Source: Nereocystis luetkeana (Eukaryota > Sar > Phaeophyceae > Laminariales > Laminariaceae). From it: a stretch of 64,000 bases of DNA. Below the pieces are notes generated by a model. That model was not told the origin of the DNA and searched no databases. It saw nothing but the letters and a program-made list of their open reading frames with translations. The position numbers and the translations under genes were made by a program. Location of the stretch: NCBI GenBank assembly GCA_031213475.1, contig JARUPZ010000019.1, positions 8,400,698-8,464,697 of the forward strand. The letters are read 5' to 3'. Below are positions 20,662 to 32,737 of the stretch, piece by piece; the first letter of the stretch is position 1; every line of letters starts with the position of its first letter.

Positions 20662-21496
20662 TTCGTCCTGGCTGATAATGGTTTTCGCAAACTGGATCAG
20701 GTCCTTGAAATAGACGTCTTTGTTCGCTCGTAGCTCCTCGAAGTGCGCCCTCATCTCGAGGGAGAAGTCGGCCACCTCCACAAGACGCATGCCGGGAGGA
20801 AGCCGGTGGCGCAGCCCTTCACGCCCCACGAAGAACTCACCCTTGCCACGAAGCCAGTGGTACGCCCAGTTCAGGACAAGTTCGCCCAGCCTCGCCGCAA
20901 AGGGTGCATGCACTCGAATAACCGGATCCTGTAGCATGTAGGCCGCTTGCAACCAGTACATCTGGAACGGAGTACCAAGCAAATTCTCCGCCGCCCACGT
21001 GCAGAATACCCACTTGAGTTCCTCCCAGCTTACATCCAGAAGCACGGCGCCCTCCCAGATTACCACCCACCGAGTCTCTGCATGCAGGCCTGACAAACTT
21101 CTTATCCCATGTTAGCCCGGGGAAGCGCTCCGTCACCAGGTTTTGGAACTGCTGGAAGGTGGAATTGCATGAGTTGGATCTGCTGATGTTGTACCACACA
21201 GACCCCAGAAGCGCCCCCAAGTGGTCGCCGTCCCACTCATGCCAACTGCCTACACCGGGAGGGCCCATGAAGCAAGGAGTTGTCAACCCCGCAGTCACGG
21301 AGATGTGCAGGATGTGCAACACACAGCCGAGGCGATGTCCGTGGATGGGAGCATCTTGTACCGAAGCAGCAGCAGAAGGATGAGCAGCAGCAGCAGTAGC
21401 AGCCGGGTCAGGAACGCCAGCAGCCGCACCAGCACCAGCAGATCCACCTTCAACGAGGCCCGGTAGGGGCTGCAGTTGCGGGCTGTCAGCCATCGA
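20662..21496 (-). pseudogene. RNase-H-fold transposase-like fragment with a frameshift
   Basis: The upstream part (21493 to about 21105) reads HRLGCVLHILHISVTAGLTT, containing a C-x2-H motif, then FQQFQNLVTERFPGLTWDKK. The reading then shifts by one base near 21090-21110 to LHAETRWVVIWEGAVLLDVS and a long hydrophobic/aromatic segment. It ends at a good donor (GTGAGT) after FAKTIISQDE at 20662. The order C-x2-H then TRW is what hAT-like transposases show in the second half of the catalytic fold. The frameshift means no single intact frame. Homology is inferred from motif order only. The start is unknown because the upstream Ala-rich leader may be non-coding. Confidence 0.45.
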
Positions 21497-22937
21497 GGCC
21501 GAGGGTCCACCAGTAAATCCCCCTCAAGCTCACGCGCGTGCTTGTGCGCCGCTTCTCAAGAACCCGTCGTGGTGTGCCGGGCGAGAACGACACCAGATTA
21601 TTTTTCGGTGTGCTGCTCGGCCCTTTTGGAGCGTCTCCTCTACCATCCATACCCTGATATATGATACCACTTGAATAGTTTTCTTTGTGAGGTGTCCATT
21701 CTTTCCCCAGGGCTGATTGGTGAATTGCATAAAGATTAATTTCTCCCAGCTAACGACCACAGACATTTTGGTAAACTTTTTTACGTCTAAAACTATTTCA
21801 GTCCCACCCCTAACTGTAAAATACCTGCTATAGTATGCGAATGGAAACGCGAAGGACGAAACTTTTATTTCAGCTCGTGCGACGATAGACGCTCGATCTC
21901 GACATAGACCCAGCCCGTGGCCAACCCACTTTGCGGCGGGCAAGATCAACTATTGTAGATGAAACCTGATATAAAAAAACTGTTTTGCCATTCGAGACGG
22001 ATACGTGCAGCAGAAGTAGTACTCGGAGATATTTGTTTTCATCTTTTTTGTGCTCACCGGCAGCCAATGCGCTGCACTGAGCGTAGGATCCAAGCGTCCG
22101 AACCACCTCTGACTGCCTTTCTTTGGTTTGGCGGCGTAGAGACGTGCCGAGTCCACTCGTCTTGGTATTTAGTACTTTACTATGGGACTACTGCTGCTGA
22201 TGATGTTGCTGATGTGCCGCTGCTGCTGTAGTCTATACGAACTCGTATCCACCCAGAGGTGCGCACCGAGTACGCTTCTCTTGGTCACCAGGCCCAAACC
22301 CGCACGGTGGTATGGGATATGGGATATGTTGGGGGTATGCTATATGGGAGTATGGTATATGGCAATATGGGAAAGCCACCGTATGTGGAATGGTATGCGT
22401 TGACGGTATGGTACGGGAAAAACACAGTACATGGTATGGTACGTTTGCGGTATGGTACCATGGTACAACGTCGAGGATGTATTATATGGCTAAATTTGCC
22501 TGGTGGTATGGTACGTTTCAGTATATAAGGTCCGTAATGGTCGAATACGTCGGGCGAATATCATCTGTAACGAGCTTATATATCGGCCATTGGAAAGTGT
22601 TCGAAAATGTAAGCCTTGCGGACAGACAAACAGAGAGACAGACAGACAGACAGAGAGACAACAGACAGACAGACAGACAGATTTGCGTTTACCAAAACAG
22701 GGACTCAGTTCTACAAACTGAGAATATATACATCGCGGTTGCTTCCCCAACACCTATTGTTCAGGACAATGGCCATCTATGGACAACCTTGTAACTCCAT
22801 TGTTAGGGCAGAGGCATATCGTGTCCATTGCCGAAATATATATAGAACTACATACTTAGATCACAACCCCTGAGCGTGCTCGGTTGGTGCATCCCTGGCC
22901 TCTCAGAGCTCCCACTTCCAAACCGCCTCCTTTCATT
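21497..22937. other. Intergenic with simple repeats
   Basis: GGTATGG/GGGATATG-rich DNA fills 22290-22520, and a CAGA microsatellite occupies 22620-22680. No exon supported. Confidence 0.5.
22620..22680. repeat. CAGA/GACA microsatellite
   Basis: Imperfect GACA units interrupted by GAGA and ACAAC. A similar CTGT tract lies at 51531-51562. Confidence 0.95.
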
Positions 22938-24166
22938 ACTTGCCGGACCTTTCCAGCAGTTCTTTGTTTTCTCGGCCATTTCTTCCTTTTTTCTTCTTTC
23001 GTTTCGTGTGCGTGCGTGTTCTCCGAGCACGGCATCACGGGAGGACCCGGCACCGTCGCGGGTGTCAGCGGGTGCTGGCGGGTAGAGGGGGAGTTGCAAG
23101 GAGCGCGGTCGCCGCTTTCGTGCCTAGGCGTCGCGTGTGCCTCGAGACACGAGGGATGCATGAACGGGCTTTGTCTGGCTTCGATTTATGATTGTTGATA
23201 GAGTATGTACGAGTTTATAAAGGTCGTTCAGGATGGCAAGATACTATTCAAGCGGTGCTTATTTTTGCGACCACGCTGAAGTTGAAAGAAGGAGGTGTGC
23301 AGTTTGAACACCAACGTTATCGAGCTGGCGAACGACGGCCACGGTGAGCACCGGGCTTCACGCGGGGCGGGCGACGGGGCTGATTGTGGCAGAGAGTGAT
23401 AAAAGCTTTACCAGGACCGAATCGGTAGCGAGGTGGTCGCGAGAGGGGCGGGCGGCGTACGAGGCTGAGAGAGAAGCTCTTCTGTGCGTTTTTTTTCTTT
23501 TCTTCTTTTCGACCGGGTGCAAGGTGCTCCAATCAGGCAGCTTTTTATTACTACTTGCCGGACCTTTCCAGCAGTTCTTGGGTTTCTCCATTTCTCTTGG
23601 CACGTCCTTTCTTCCCTTTTTCGTCTTTCGTTTCGTGTGCGTGCGTGTTCTCCGAGCACGGCACGGCGGGAGAGCCCGGCGCCGTCGCGGGTGTCAGCGG
23701 GTGCTGGCGGGTAGAGGGCAGGTTGCAAGGAGCGCGGTCGCCGCTTTCGTGCCTAGGCATCGCGTGTGCCTCGAGACACGAGGGATGCATGAACGGGCTT
23801 TGTCTGGCTTCGATTTATGATTGTTGATAGAGTATGTACGAGTTTATAAAGGTCGTTCGGGAGGGCAAGATACTATTCAAGCAGTGCTTATTTTTGCAAC
23901 CACGCTGAAGTTGAAAGAAGGAGGTGTGCAGTTTGAACACCAACGTTATCGAGCTGGCGAACGACGGCCACGGTGAGCACCGGGCTTCACGCGAGGCGGG
24001 CGACGGGGCTGATTGTGGCAGAGAGTGATAAAAGTTTTACCCGGACCGAATCGGTAGCGAGGTGGTCGCGAGAGGGGCAGACGGCGTACAAGGCTGAGAG
24101 AGAAGCTCTTCTGTGCGGTTTTTTTCTTTTCTTCTTTTTGACCGGGTGCAAGGTGTTCCAATCAGG
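22938..24166. repeat. Tandem duplication, two units of ~614 bp
   Basis: Unit 1 (22938-23551) and unit 2 (23552-24166) align along their length at about 93-95% by eye, from ACTTGCCGGACCTTTCCAGC to CCAATCAGGCAG. Each carries TTTATAAAGG (near 23213 and 23842), a plausible TATA box, in an otherwise GC-rich context. The frames shared by both units are broken by different indels, so coding is not conserved. It could be duplicated promoter DNA or two solo LTR-like copies. Confidence 0.85.
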
Positions 24167-24551
24167 CAGAAAATTATTACACGAGAGGGGACGGGGATTT
24201 TTTTCCCTTTCCGAGTTTTCGGTTCCATTTTCATTTCATTTGCTGCTGTGCCGTGCTGTGCTTGCTTCGCCTTCTTCCTACATACGAGTACAGACATAAG
24301 AGTACATTAAAAGAAGAAAATAAGTACAGACAGCAGTATCCTACCTGGGGTATGTACGTACGTACGACATCCGCGACGCGAAGCGCATATATGGCATTCG
24401 AGCTGGCGTCGGAGCTGTTTGCTCCTGAAGCATGGCGGCGGGACTCTTGGCATTATCAAGTCGCCGGTTTGCAATCACGACCTAAACTCAATCGTGGACC
24501 TCTGTCACTTCGCATAATTTGATGTACTTTTTTCCTTCCAGAGCGAGCGTA

Positions 24552-24573
24552 GCGGGCGGCGTAGGCCGCCCGC
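24552..24573. repeat. GC-rich perfect hairpin
   Basis: GCGGGCGGC, GTAG, GCCGCCCGC: a 9-bp stem with a 4-base loop, flanked by GAGCGAGCGTA and GGAGCGAAGCG. Confidence 0.85.
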
Positions 24574-24599
24574 GGAGCGAAGCGCCTTGTATATATTAT

Positions 24600-24760
24600 T
24601 GTTCCCTGACAATATCTATCGATACACAGGGTTGCCAGTCTATTGTCATTCACAACATCTGTCGATAGGCAGTGTTGCCAGTCCATTGTGGTTAAGAGTG
24701 TCTATCGATAGAAAGTGTTACCAGCCTATTGTGGTTCATAGTGTCCCTCGTTTGCCAGCG
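24600..24760. repeat. ATCGATAG repeat cluster 2
   Basis: Three to four tandem ~46-bp units: TCTATCGATA, then GTGTTGCCAG, then CTATTGT. These are diverged relatives of the motif at 6090-6300. Confidence 0.6.
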
Positions 24761-25209
24761 TTTCCAGCCTGTCGTCGTTAACAAAATCCGTGGATTCATT
24801 ATTTTTCGTGGCTAGTGTAGCGGCAATGTTTTATTCCCTTTCTATTATCCAGGGTATATACTCGTACACATCTTCACTCGTCTACCCCGTGATTGATGCT
24901 AACGGCCCTTCGCCCGAAAAATATCAAACTCTATTGTTGCCGACAACGTCTATTAATTGTACCAGCCACAACAACACAGCCGACAGTGTAACACAATTAA
25001 CCCCCATGATGCCCACTACCTTGTTGAAACACACAACGTAGCGACCCCCCTTGACGCTATGCCATGCACCCACATTGCTGCTCATCACGACACACCATGC
25101 ACTAATTCCATACTGGTGGTGATTACAAGATGAAAATATGGCATTGCTGCGGCACAAAACGTGCCTCTTGCTTCATGAATCAGAGTACATTGTAGGTGTG
25201 GAACTAGGC

Positions 25210-25660
25210 GGGTGATGGGATCCATCGATAGGCATTGTCCACCACACACAAGGGATTCTCATCGGTGTCTATCGATAGCAGTTGCCGGCCACAATATATT
25301 AGAAATGTATCTATCGATAGCCATTGCTGGTCACAATAGGTTCAGAAGCATATATTTCGATAGCCATTGCCGGTCACAGTATATTGATAAATGCATACCA
25401 GGTATATCGATAGCCATTGCCGGCCACAATAGATCAATAAATGTGTTCATCGATAGCAACTAACTGTCGACCGCAAAAGATTGTGCAAGCTCTATCCATT
25501 AATAACCGTTGTCGGTGATAATAGCTTTCAACCCAGGTACTCCAGCATACTCTTGCCTGAATAATATGTTGGGGACGTAACCTATCGATAGACATGACCG
25601 ACGACAATGGATCGCAGAACGTGCCAATCGATAGACTTTCCGTCGACAACAGACCCGTCC
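25210..25660. repeat. ATCGATAG repeat cluster 3
   Basis: At least eight copies (about 25222, 25268, 25311, 25355, 25405, 25449, 25582, 25627). The best are CTATCGATAGCCATTGCTGG followed by TCACAATAG. One unit is joined to TACCAGGTA at 25396. Confidence 0.75.
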
Positions 25661-26149
25661 ATTGCACCATATTATATTGCTATTACAGTATTAATACCTT
25701 TGTGTGTGTTCTTCACAATAAGTTACAGGTTTATATACCAGGTATATATTATATATATACATATACAAGGGGGGCTTCGTTGCGGCGGACTGACGCCCGC
25801 CGGTGGCTCCGCGTATGCCTGTAATGGCTGAACGCATACCGGTATGCAACTCGAGGCTGTTAGTGCGACAGTACGAGTGCCAAGGGGTGCATTATAAAAA
25901 ACAGCGTTGACTGAAATGAAAAAAAACGCTGGAAACACAGGAACAACGACCATTGCCATCCGCCATCCGGCACAACAACACATAAGTCCTTCGTACAGCA
26001 GCAACAAGCACATTTGTTTTACAAGTGTCACGTACGAAACGCTCGGTGTCCGTACTGTATACTTCGTGTGCAGATAGCCACAAAACCGTTAGTTGAACAG
26101 CACTCGATCGAACTAATCGACAGTGCGAAGCGCCGACAATTATATCGGT

Positions 26150-26720
26150 GCAGCAAACTCTGCAGCAGCAAACAGCAGCAGCAGCGTACGGGTACGTATC
26201 GTGTGAAAACTACGCTGCCACGAGACCTCTGCCGAGACGCCAAACAAATGTCAATTACGAAACGGTGCTCGTACGTACAGCTTCGGAAGCAGATGGATCC
26301 GTCTTTCAACTTCAGGATGCGGAGATAAATGCGCGAGAGGGGGGGAATTGCATAATAACCATTCTCACGGGGGTCAGAAGCAAAAACATATCGCAGACAT
26401 AGCAAGAGCAGCAGCAGAACCGCACAGGAGTAGCACGTGCATAGCAGCCGCACGGGAGCAGCAGCAGAACAGCGGCATGAGCAGCGGCAGCAGCACATCA
26501 TGCACGCCCGCGGCTGCCCCTGGCACATCAGTCGAGGGAGAAGAGCCCGGTGGCGCAAGAGGAGGAAAGGCAAAATACTATATCCAAGGCCGACCTACTT
26601 CTTGGGGCGGACTGCGTGAGCAGCAGCAGCAACAGCAGAACAACACAGCAGTTGCACGAACAGCAGCAGAGCAGCAGCAGCAGAGCAGCGGTAGTAATAA
26701 CAGCAGTATAGCACATCACG
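26150..26720. repeat. CAG-rich tract
   Basis: Dense GCAGCAGCAG-type triplets through 26150-26190, 26405-26480 and 26618-26710 open several frames (poly-Gln, poly-Ser, poly-Ala). Two blocks, GCACATCATGCACGCC (26494) and GCACATCACGCACGCC (26710), recur. No exon boundary found. Confidence 0.6.
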
Positions 26721-26853
26721 CACGCCTGAGGCCGCTCTCGGCACAGCAGTCGAGGCAGGGAAGCACTGTGGGGCACGACGAGGGAAGGTAGAATGACGTT
26801 CCCGATGGAGATTTTTTGTATTGATTGAATCTTGTCCCCTACTAATACCCGTT

Positions 26854-26870
26854 GTGGGTTCGAGTCTCAC
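26854..26870 (+). other. Isolated T-arm-like sequence
   Basis: GTGGGTTCGAGTCTCAC has the B-box consensus and a 5-bp stem with one wobble. There is no matching acceptor stem or D-arm upstream, so it is probably a SINE relic. Confidence 0.3.
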
Positions 26871-27338
26871 CGAGTGCGTACTCCATTCGTCTCTACAGCA
26901 GTAGGCACGACGAGGAAAGGCATACGCGAACCTTCGAGGGTTAGCAACGAAACATGTTGCAGGGTGAGCGCGACGCGCACATACATGCATAGATATATAC
27001 TCGGTCATAACTTATTGTGCTTTTTTTTTTGGCAGTTACATTATAATACCAAACGCCTTCACAACAAAACCAAAACTTCACGATGCATGTGGTTCTGTCT
27101 GACATCACTGTGTATACACATGTGGTTCTGTCTGATACAAAATAGTTTTTGTAGACACCGTTTGTACCTCCACCACCGTACCGCACCTGTCGCGGCGTAG
27201 GCTCAACCGATTCGGTCGACACCAAAGACTCCGTTCTCTCTGCCTTACGGAGTCGGGTCGCCCGGCGTGTACAGCAGCAGCCGAAGACGCTCGGGACGCT
27301 TATTTCGCGACCATATGGTATATAATACTCCGTTCCCC

Positions 27339-27443
27339 TCGCTGCCTCGGCAAGGAATGGTGCGAGGCATGCCCTATCAGGCTTATTTATAGCGAGTGGG
27401 GTAGGTCTTTCTGGCGGGTGTAAGGCCGGACTCACCCTCAAGG
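27339..27443. repeat. Inverted copy of 1-105
   Basis: See 1-105; this copy is complete to both ends of the match. Confidence 0.75.
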
Positions 27444-28089
27444 AGTGATACCTTCTTGCTGCTGCCTGTGGCCGCGAGGCTCAGGCGGCAGTAGAGTTGG
27501 GTCGTACGTAATGCGTCAGGCACGGAGACCTACGATTCGCGCATCTTTTTTAAGGCAGCTGCGGCAGAGCAGCAATGCTCAATCGGGGTGTCCGTGCGCG
27601 GGGGCAGGCGCCACCACAGGCCACACTACGGCACAGTCTATTGCGCCGGTAGGAGGCTGGATTTGACGACGGGGGAGGAGGGAGACTGAGCGTCGACCTG
27701 CGGGGAAGAGACGGATTGACCTCCACCTGCGCGGGAAATTTATTTTTCAGATCAGAACCGCAAGTGCGAGGAGCATTTTGTTTTTTAGGGTGGCGGAGAA
27801 AGGGAACCAACTGGAAGGGACTGGCAACGAGAGCACGTGCAACGGAGCGGGCGGATCGGGCCAAGGCGATGAGGCGGCCATGAAGAGCGGCAGGAAGACG
27901 GTGCACGGAGACCCATGACCTGCGCGCACACTATCATCACGAGAGAAGCAGAGAGAAGCAGACATGGTTTGTTTTTTCCTGGTATTGTTTTTCAAGAGGC
28001 AGAATAGTATCTACTTGTTATTAACGTCACTGGTCTTTGTAGGGTAACGAGTTGTATACCCTTCATGGGGAGTAACCCACGCAGTTATC

Positions 28090-28565
28090 AGGGACGTGGT
28101 ATCATAGCTGCTGTGCTGCACCTTTTTTGTGTCAGACATCCCAGGAAGAGATGGCGATCGTTGATATTCGTGTGGTAGTAAGGTTCGATTGCTTCTTTTC
28201 ACTGCATATCCGCGAGTCTTCACTCTGACAGCACTCCAGATAGCAGGCAGGTGCGTTGCTCTTTCGTGTTCTCGACTGCCGTGCGTTTCGTACGGTGCAG
28301 GCAGCACTCCAGGCAGCAGCCGCTGTAGTCATCAGTCACAACTTGGTTAGTGGAGGGAACGGAGATACTCTTATGTTATTGTTGAGAGGATAAAGCCGCG
28401 GCCATGTTAATTCAGTTTGCACACTGGTTTTATCTTGTGTACGCTTTCTTCGTCTCGTGTATTTTTAGGCAGCCGAATTTCGGTTTTTGGTGGTTTTTCT
28501 GATCTTCCTAGGGCTCCAGCACCTTTGTGTGACCACGGACTCCTTCGTCAGAGAGTTAATGTGAG

Positions 28566-28603
<38 letters not shown>
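28090..28603 (+). mobile_element. Companion retroposon (family 2), fullest copy
   Basis: Plus-strand copy used as reference for 2565-3723. It ends GGACTCCTTCGTCAGAGAGT, then TAATGTGAGAACAAC and about ten AAC units. The last ~20 bases are the same as the end of the LINE at 1634-2524. It has no conserved frame, so it is probably mobilised by LINE machinery. Confidence 0.8.
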
Positions 28604-28604
<1 letters not shown>

Positions 28605-28944
28605 ATGTAGCCTACAAATCTCAACAGCAGTTGTGCGCAAAAGTCGTGCTTTCACACGTAAAATAGTCCGAATCGGGATGTCGACCCTCGTTTCTGGAAC
28701 GCACAACCCTCAACGCACAAGCAACGGCGGAGCATGACACCCGCCACCCCAGCTCGTATTACCCACACACTTGCCACCTTGAGCTGTCAAAAGCCGTGGA
28801 GGATGCGGCCTCTCCCGCTGCGGCCAAAGGAGGAGAGGTCCATTATGGGTGCTGGCATCGAAAACAGAATAGTTTTATCGTCACGAGCGAGCATAGACGT
28901 CGGTTGACGGCACATTTGCTCCTTGACGGACAACCGTTAAAGAC

Positions 28945-29055
28945 ATCTCAATGGTTAAAACTATAATATTTCAGAAGAAGGCTTGACGGGGTGGAAGGTA
29001 GGCCTGACGGGGCAAAGGTAGGCCGGCAACCAAAATCTCTGGCCACGAGATTGTC
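28945..29055 (+). repeat. Direct repeat with 29795-29915
   Basis: Both blocks carry GACATC.CAATGG, a CTGACGGGGCAA word and CAACCAAA.T..TTGGC/CTGGCCACGAGA, in the same order. They flank the tRNA-like tandem units. Confidence 0.6.
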
Positions 29056-29059
29056 ATAA

Positions 29060-29690
29060 TGTTATGAGGCTTAGATTGGGTAGGCGATTGTTTAACCTTT
29101 TTCCTTTAGCCCAACAGACTAAGACCCTCACAAAATATTAAATGGCGACGACGGCAGAACATGGGTCGTTGGTCATGAGTTCGAATCTCACGTCCACCAT
29201 GAAATCGCTTTTTCAAAGGTCAAGTGAGTTTCCTCATGTATGTCAAGAATCTGAAAAATACTTCTGGATCCCCAGAAATTGGAACCGCGTGTGGTGGCGC
29301 GTCGACCCGTAAAATCCGGTCCGTTCCAGGAGGGGAGAGTGTATTGATGCTTAGATTGGGAAGGCGAATGGTTAACCTTTTACCTTCAGCCCAACGGACT
29401 AAGACCTTCACAAATGGCGTCGTCGGCAGGACATAAGTCGTTGGTCGTGAGTTCGAATCTCACGTTACCATGAAATCGCTTTTTCAAAAGAAAAGTGAGT
29501 TTCCTCATGTCAAGAATCTGAAAAATGCTTCTGGATCCCCAGTAATTGGAACCGCGTGTGGTGGCGCGCCGACCCGTTAAATCCGGTCCTTTCCAGGGGG
29601 GAAGAGTGTTATGAGGCTTAGATTGGGTAGGCAATTGGTTAACCTTTTACCTTTAGCCCAACGGACTAAGACCTAAGACCTTCACAATAA
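29060..29690 (+). mobile_element. Tandem tRNA-like (SINE-type) units
   Basis: Units start at TTAGATTGGG at 29071, 29351 and 29618 (spacing 280 and 267; the third is partial). Units 1 and 2 contain the T-arm GTGAGTTCGAATCTCAC or its near copy GAGTTCGAATCTCAC. Each ends with ATCCGGTCC.TTCCAGG. B-box-containing tandem units suggest a tRNA-derived SINE or a tandemly amplified tRNA relic. Confidence 0.6.
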
Positions 29691-29794
29691 GTCAAATATA
29701 TGGCCCACTCATGTAGTCCAACTCACAGCTCACGTTTGAAAAACAAAAACTCTGTAAAAAACGAGCACAACACACCCGGCCACAGGCCACAGCT

Positions 29795-29915
29795 GTCGAG
29801 GACATCCCAATGGTGATAACTATTACCAGGTATATATTAGAAGAGGGTTTGACGTGCGAAACGTGGGCCTGACGGGGCAAGCTGTCAACCAAATTATTTG
29901 GCAACGAGACTGTAA
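29795..29915 (+). repeat. Direct repeat with 28945-29055
   Basis: See 28945-29055. TACCAGGTA sits inside this copy at 29824 but not in the other. Confidence 0.6.
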
Positions 29916-30200
29916 TAAATCAAGTAGCGACCACTCAACTGGTCCAACTCACAGCTGACGTGCTCACACCCGGCCAGCCGGCAGCCAGGGCACGGTACAA
30001 GCACGCCCAAGGCCGCTCCCGACACAGACGGGGTCGGGGAGGCAGTTTCGTCCTGGGGTGTGAACCTCATCTCGCGCTAGCACGAACAACGCAAGAAAAT
30101 ACGTCTAAGAAACGCTGAGGAGCGCTGAGAGCACAGGGCCAACACTATCGTAAAGAGTTATTCACTTTCTGTCTTTTATAGAACAGCACTGCATATTGTT

Positions 30201-30617
<417 letters not shown>

Positions 30618-30708
30618 GTAATAATATATACAATAATGATATCGTAGATCTAAATAGACCTCCCAATTGATGACTATATTCAAACCGAAGACGGCAATTA
30701 CATTTATT

Positions 30709-31050
30709 TGTGGGGACAACTCATGCGCCGGGTGGTGCGCCGCTCGATCTTGCCATGGGGCGCGGCGGGAGCCAAAGAAGAGATGGGCCATGGTGTTCTT
30801 GTTGTCGTTATTATTACCGTCGTCGTTGTAGTCGGTTGGTAGAGTACTGAGGTCACAGGGGGCCTCTCATCCCTCTTCCCCGGGACCCTGGAAAATCATC
30901 TGAATATATTTTTATGCAACCAATTCGGGAAAGCATAAAACCCAACGCATATTATCCCGTAGGACAATTTGCAGCCACGTAAATTACATCAATCAGCCAA
31001 TCATAATACATCGGACATTTGCGCGACTATGAGCAATTGCTTTGTCTTAC
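30709..31050. repeat. Possible left LTR (direct repeat with 33157-33475)
   Basis: It begins TGTGGGGACAACTC and aligns over its length to 33157-33475 at about 85% by eye, including GTGCGCCGCTCGA and CCTCTTCCCC. A TG start and the 2.4-kb spacing fit an LTR pair. I see no CA end, primer-binding site, polypurine tract or target duplication. Confidence 0.5.
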
Positions 31051-32353
31051 GGCCTCCCCATGCGCGGCACACTGACATGATCATAGTGGCATTGCCGTAC
31101 TACTGGGTCTACAATAATCCAACACACATAATCTCTCTCGCCGTGACACTATTATTAGTGGTAGTGATATCAATTCATACACAGAACTTCCGAAACCTAT
31201 AAAGTAAAACAGCTGCCTTCCTGCATAGCAGACACCAAACTCATCCAGAGTACCAGGGACAAAACTTCAAATGCAATGCAGATTTCTGAACTGTACTGTA
31301 TTCCCTGCTGCTGTGAGAAAACACCAAACTCATCCCGAATCCAAAAACTCTCAAGTTCAATGCAAACTTCTAAACCTTACCGATTGTAATAGCGTAAGCT
31401 TCAACAATCTCTCCAACGTTCAACTGCCGTAACTACGGACCTCTGTCCGCGATAATATATCAATAATATGCAAACGGTCATCATCAGTTCAAAAACTACT
31501 AAACACGGACAACCGCCACCCTGCTGAGTAAGCATCCCCCTTCGAATTCCAAAAAGTGAATGAAATCCGATATATCTTACTCCTCCCTCCAAGTCAGTAT
31601 AGTACCACCCGGATCTCTCGACGGTAAGCTTACCAAAGCCATGTCTTCTTATAAATCAATCACTAAAACAAATACCCATAGCATACCACTGAAAATCAAA
31701 GAAGTGATATACAATGCATAGATACGCGCACGAAAAGTAGTATCATCGTCGTATAGCTCCTCCCTTCGTACGTGATCATGCATTATGCAGTAACGTCAAT
31801 AACGGTATTACCTTAACACTGCATGACGGGGGAGGGGGGGGGTCCGAACATTAACCCAGTGAGCACATAACAAAATCAAACATTTTCCAACTCACTAACC
31901 AAATGAAAAACCCAAGTAAAATAATATGTTGTTGCATACCGTACATACACCGCGCGCGGAGGGGGGGGGGTGGGGTATACAGCAGTACAGTTCCGATACT
32001 ACGTAGTAAGCAAAATGAAAACAAATTCATTGGTACGTACCAACACGCATGTATCATTGCCCCCCCCCCTGCCATGAATCTGAGACGGATGCCTTCGCCG
32101 CGACCTTCGTCCTCCAATCTGATCTCCGGCCGCGGCTTAGGTCATCTTGTCCGCCGGGGGGAACTGGTAGCTCCCCCTGGCGTTGTTTCTCTTGCTGCAG
32201 CGCCATCGGTTCAAGCCCGTGTGCTTCACCTGATTGGCACCCTTTTCCACCTGTTCCTCACTCCCAACCAGCTCTTCCTCACGCCCCACCCGGTTCCTAT
32301 CGCTCAGCCAGCTCATCTGTAAATTCCTCCCTGCGCGCACTCATCTTCCATGT
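31051..32353. other. No gene seen between the direct repeats
   Basis: Short frames only. G-runs occur at about 31829-31841 and 31961-31970, and a C-run at about 32060-32068. Confidence 0.4.
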
Positions 32354-32704
32354 TTACCACCTGCTTCTCCTGTTTCCTATCGTGAGCATTGACCACCTGA
32401 TTTGGCTGTTATAATGACAACCCCTGTGGTTGCCGCTGCACGCTCTTTTTCTATTTCTTTCGGCACGGCCTTTGTGAGGTACCCGGTAGTCATTAATCGC
32501 TTGTCGATCTTCCACAGTCAGAGTCGGGAACGCAAATAAATCCACTGCATACCCTGCGCCCGATTTTTCTCTCGACAAAATATCAATCAAGGATGTTGCA
32601 CTTGGTGGTGGGGCGTTGCTCTCCTGGGTTGGTGCTCCTCTCCCACCTGCTCTAACTTCTACATGATGTGCGGAACCAACGTCGGCCGTGTCTCGCTGAA
32701 TGGC

Positions 32705-32737
<33 letters not shown>

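Noticed and set aside
22610..22690. Possible CRISPR-like direct repeats
   Set aside because: It is a CAGA microsatellite with no spacers of constant size, in a eukaryotic context.
23344..23827. Cys/Arg-rich frames that recur in both 614-bp units
   Set aside because: The units differ by frame-shifting indels, so the readings are not conserved.
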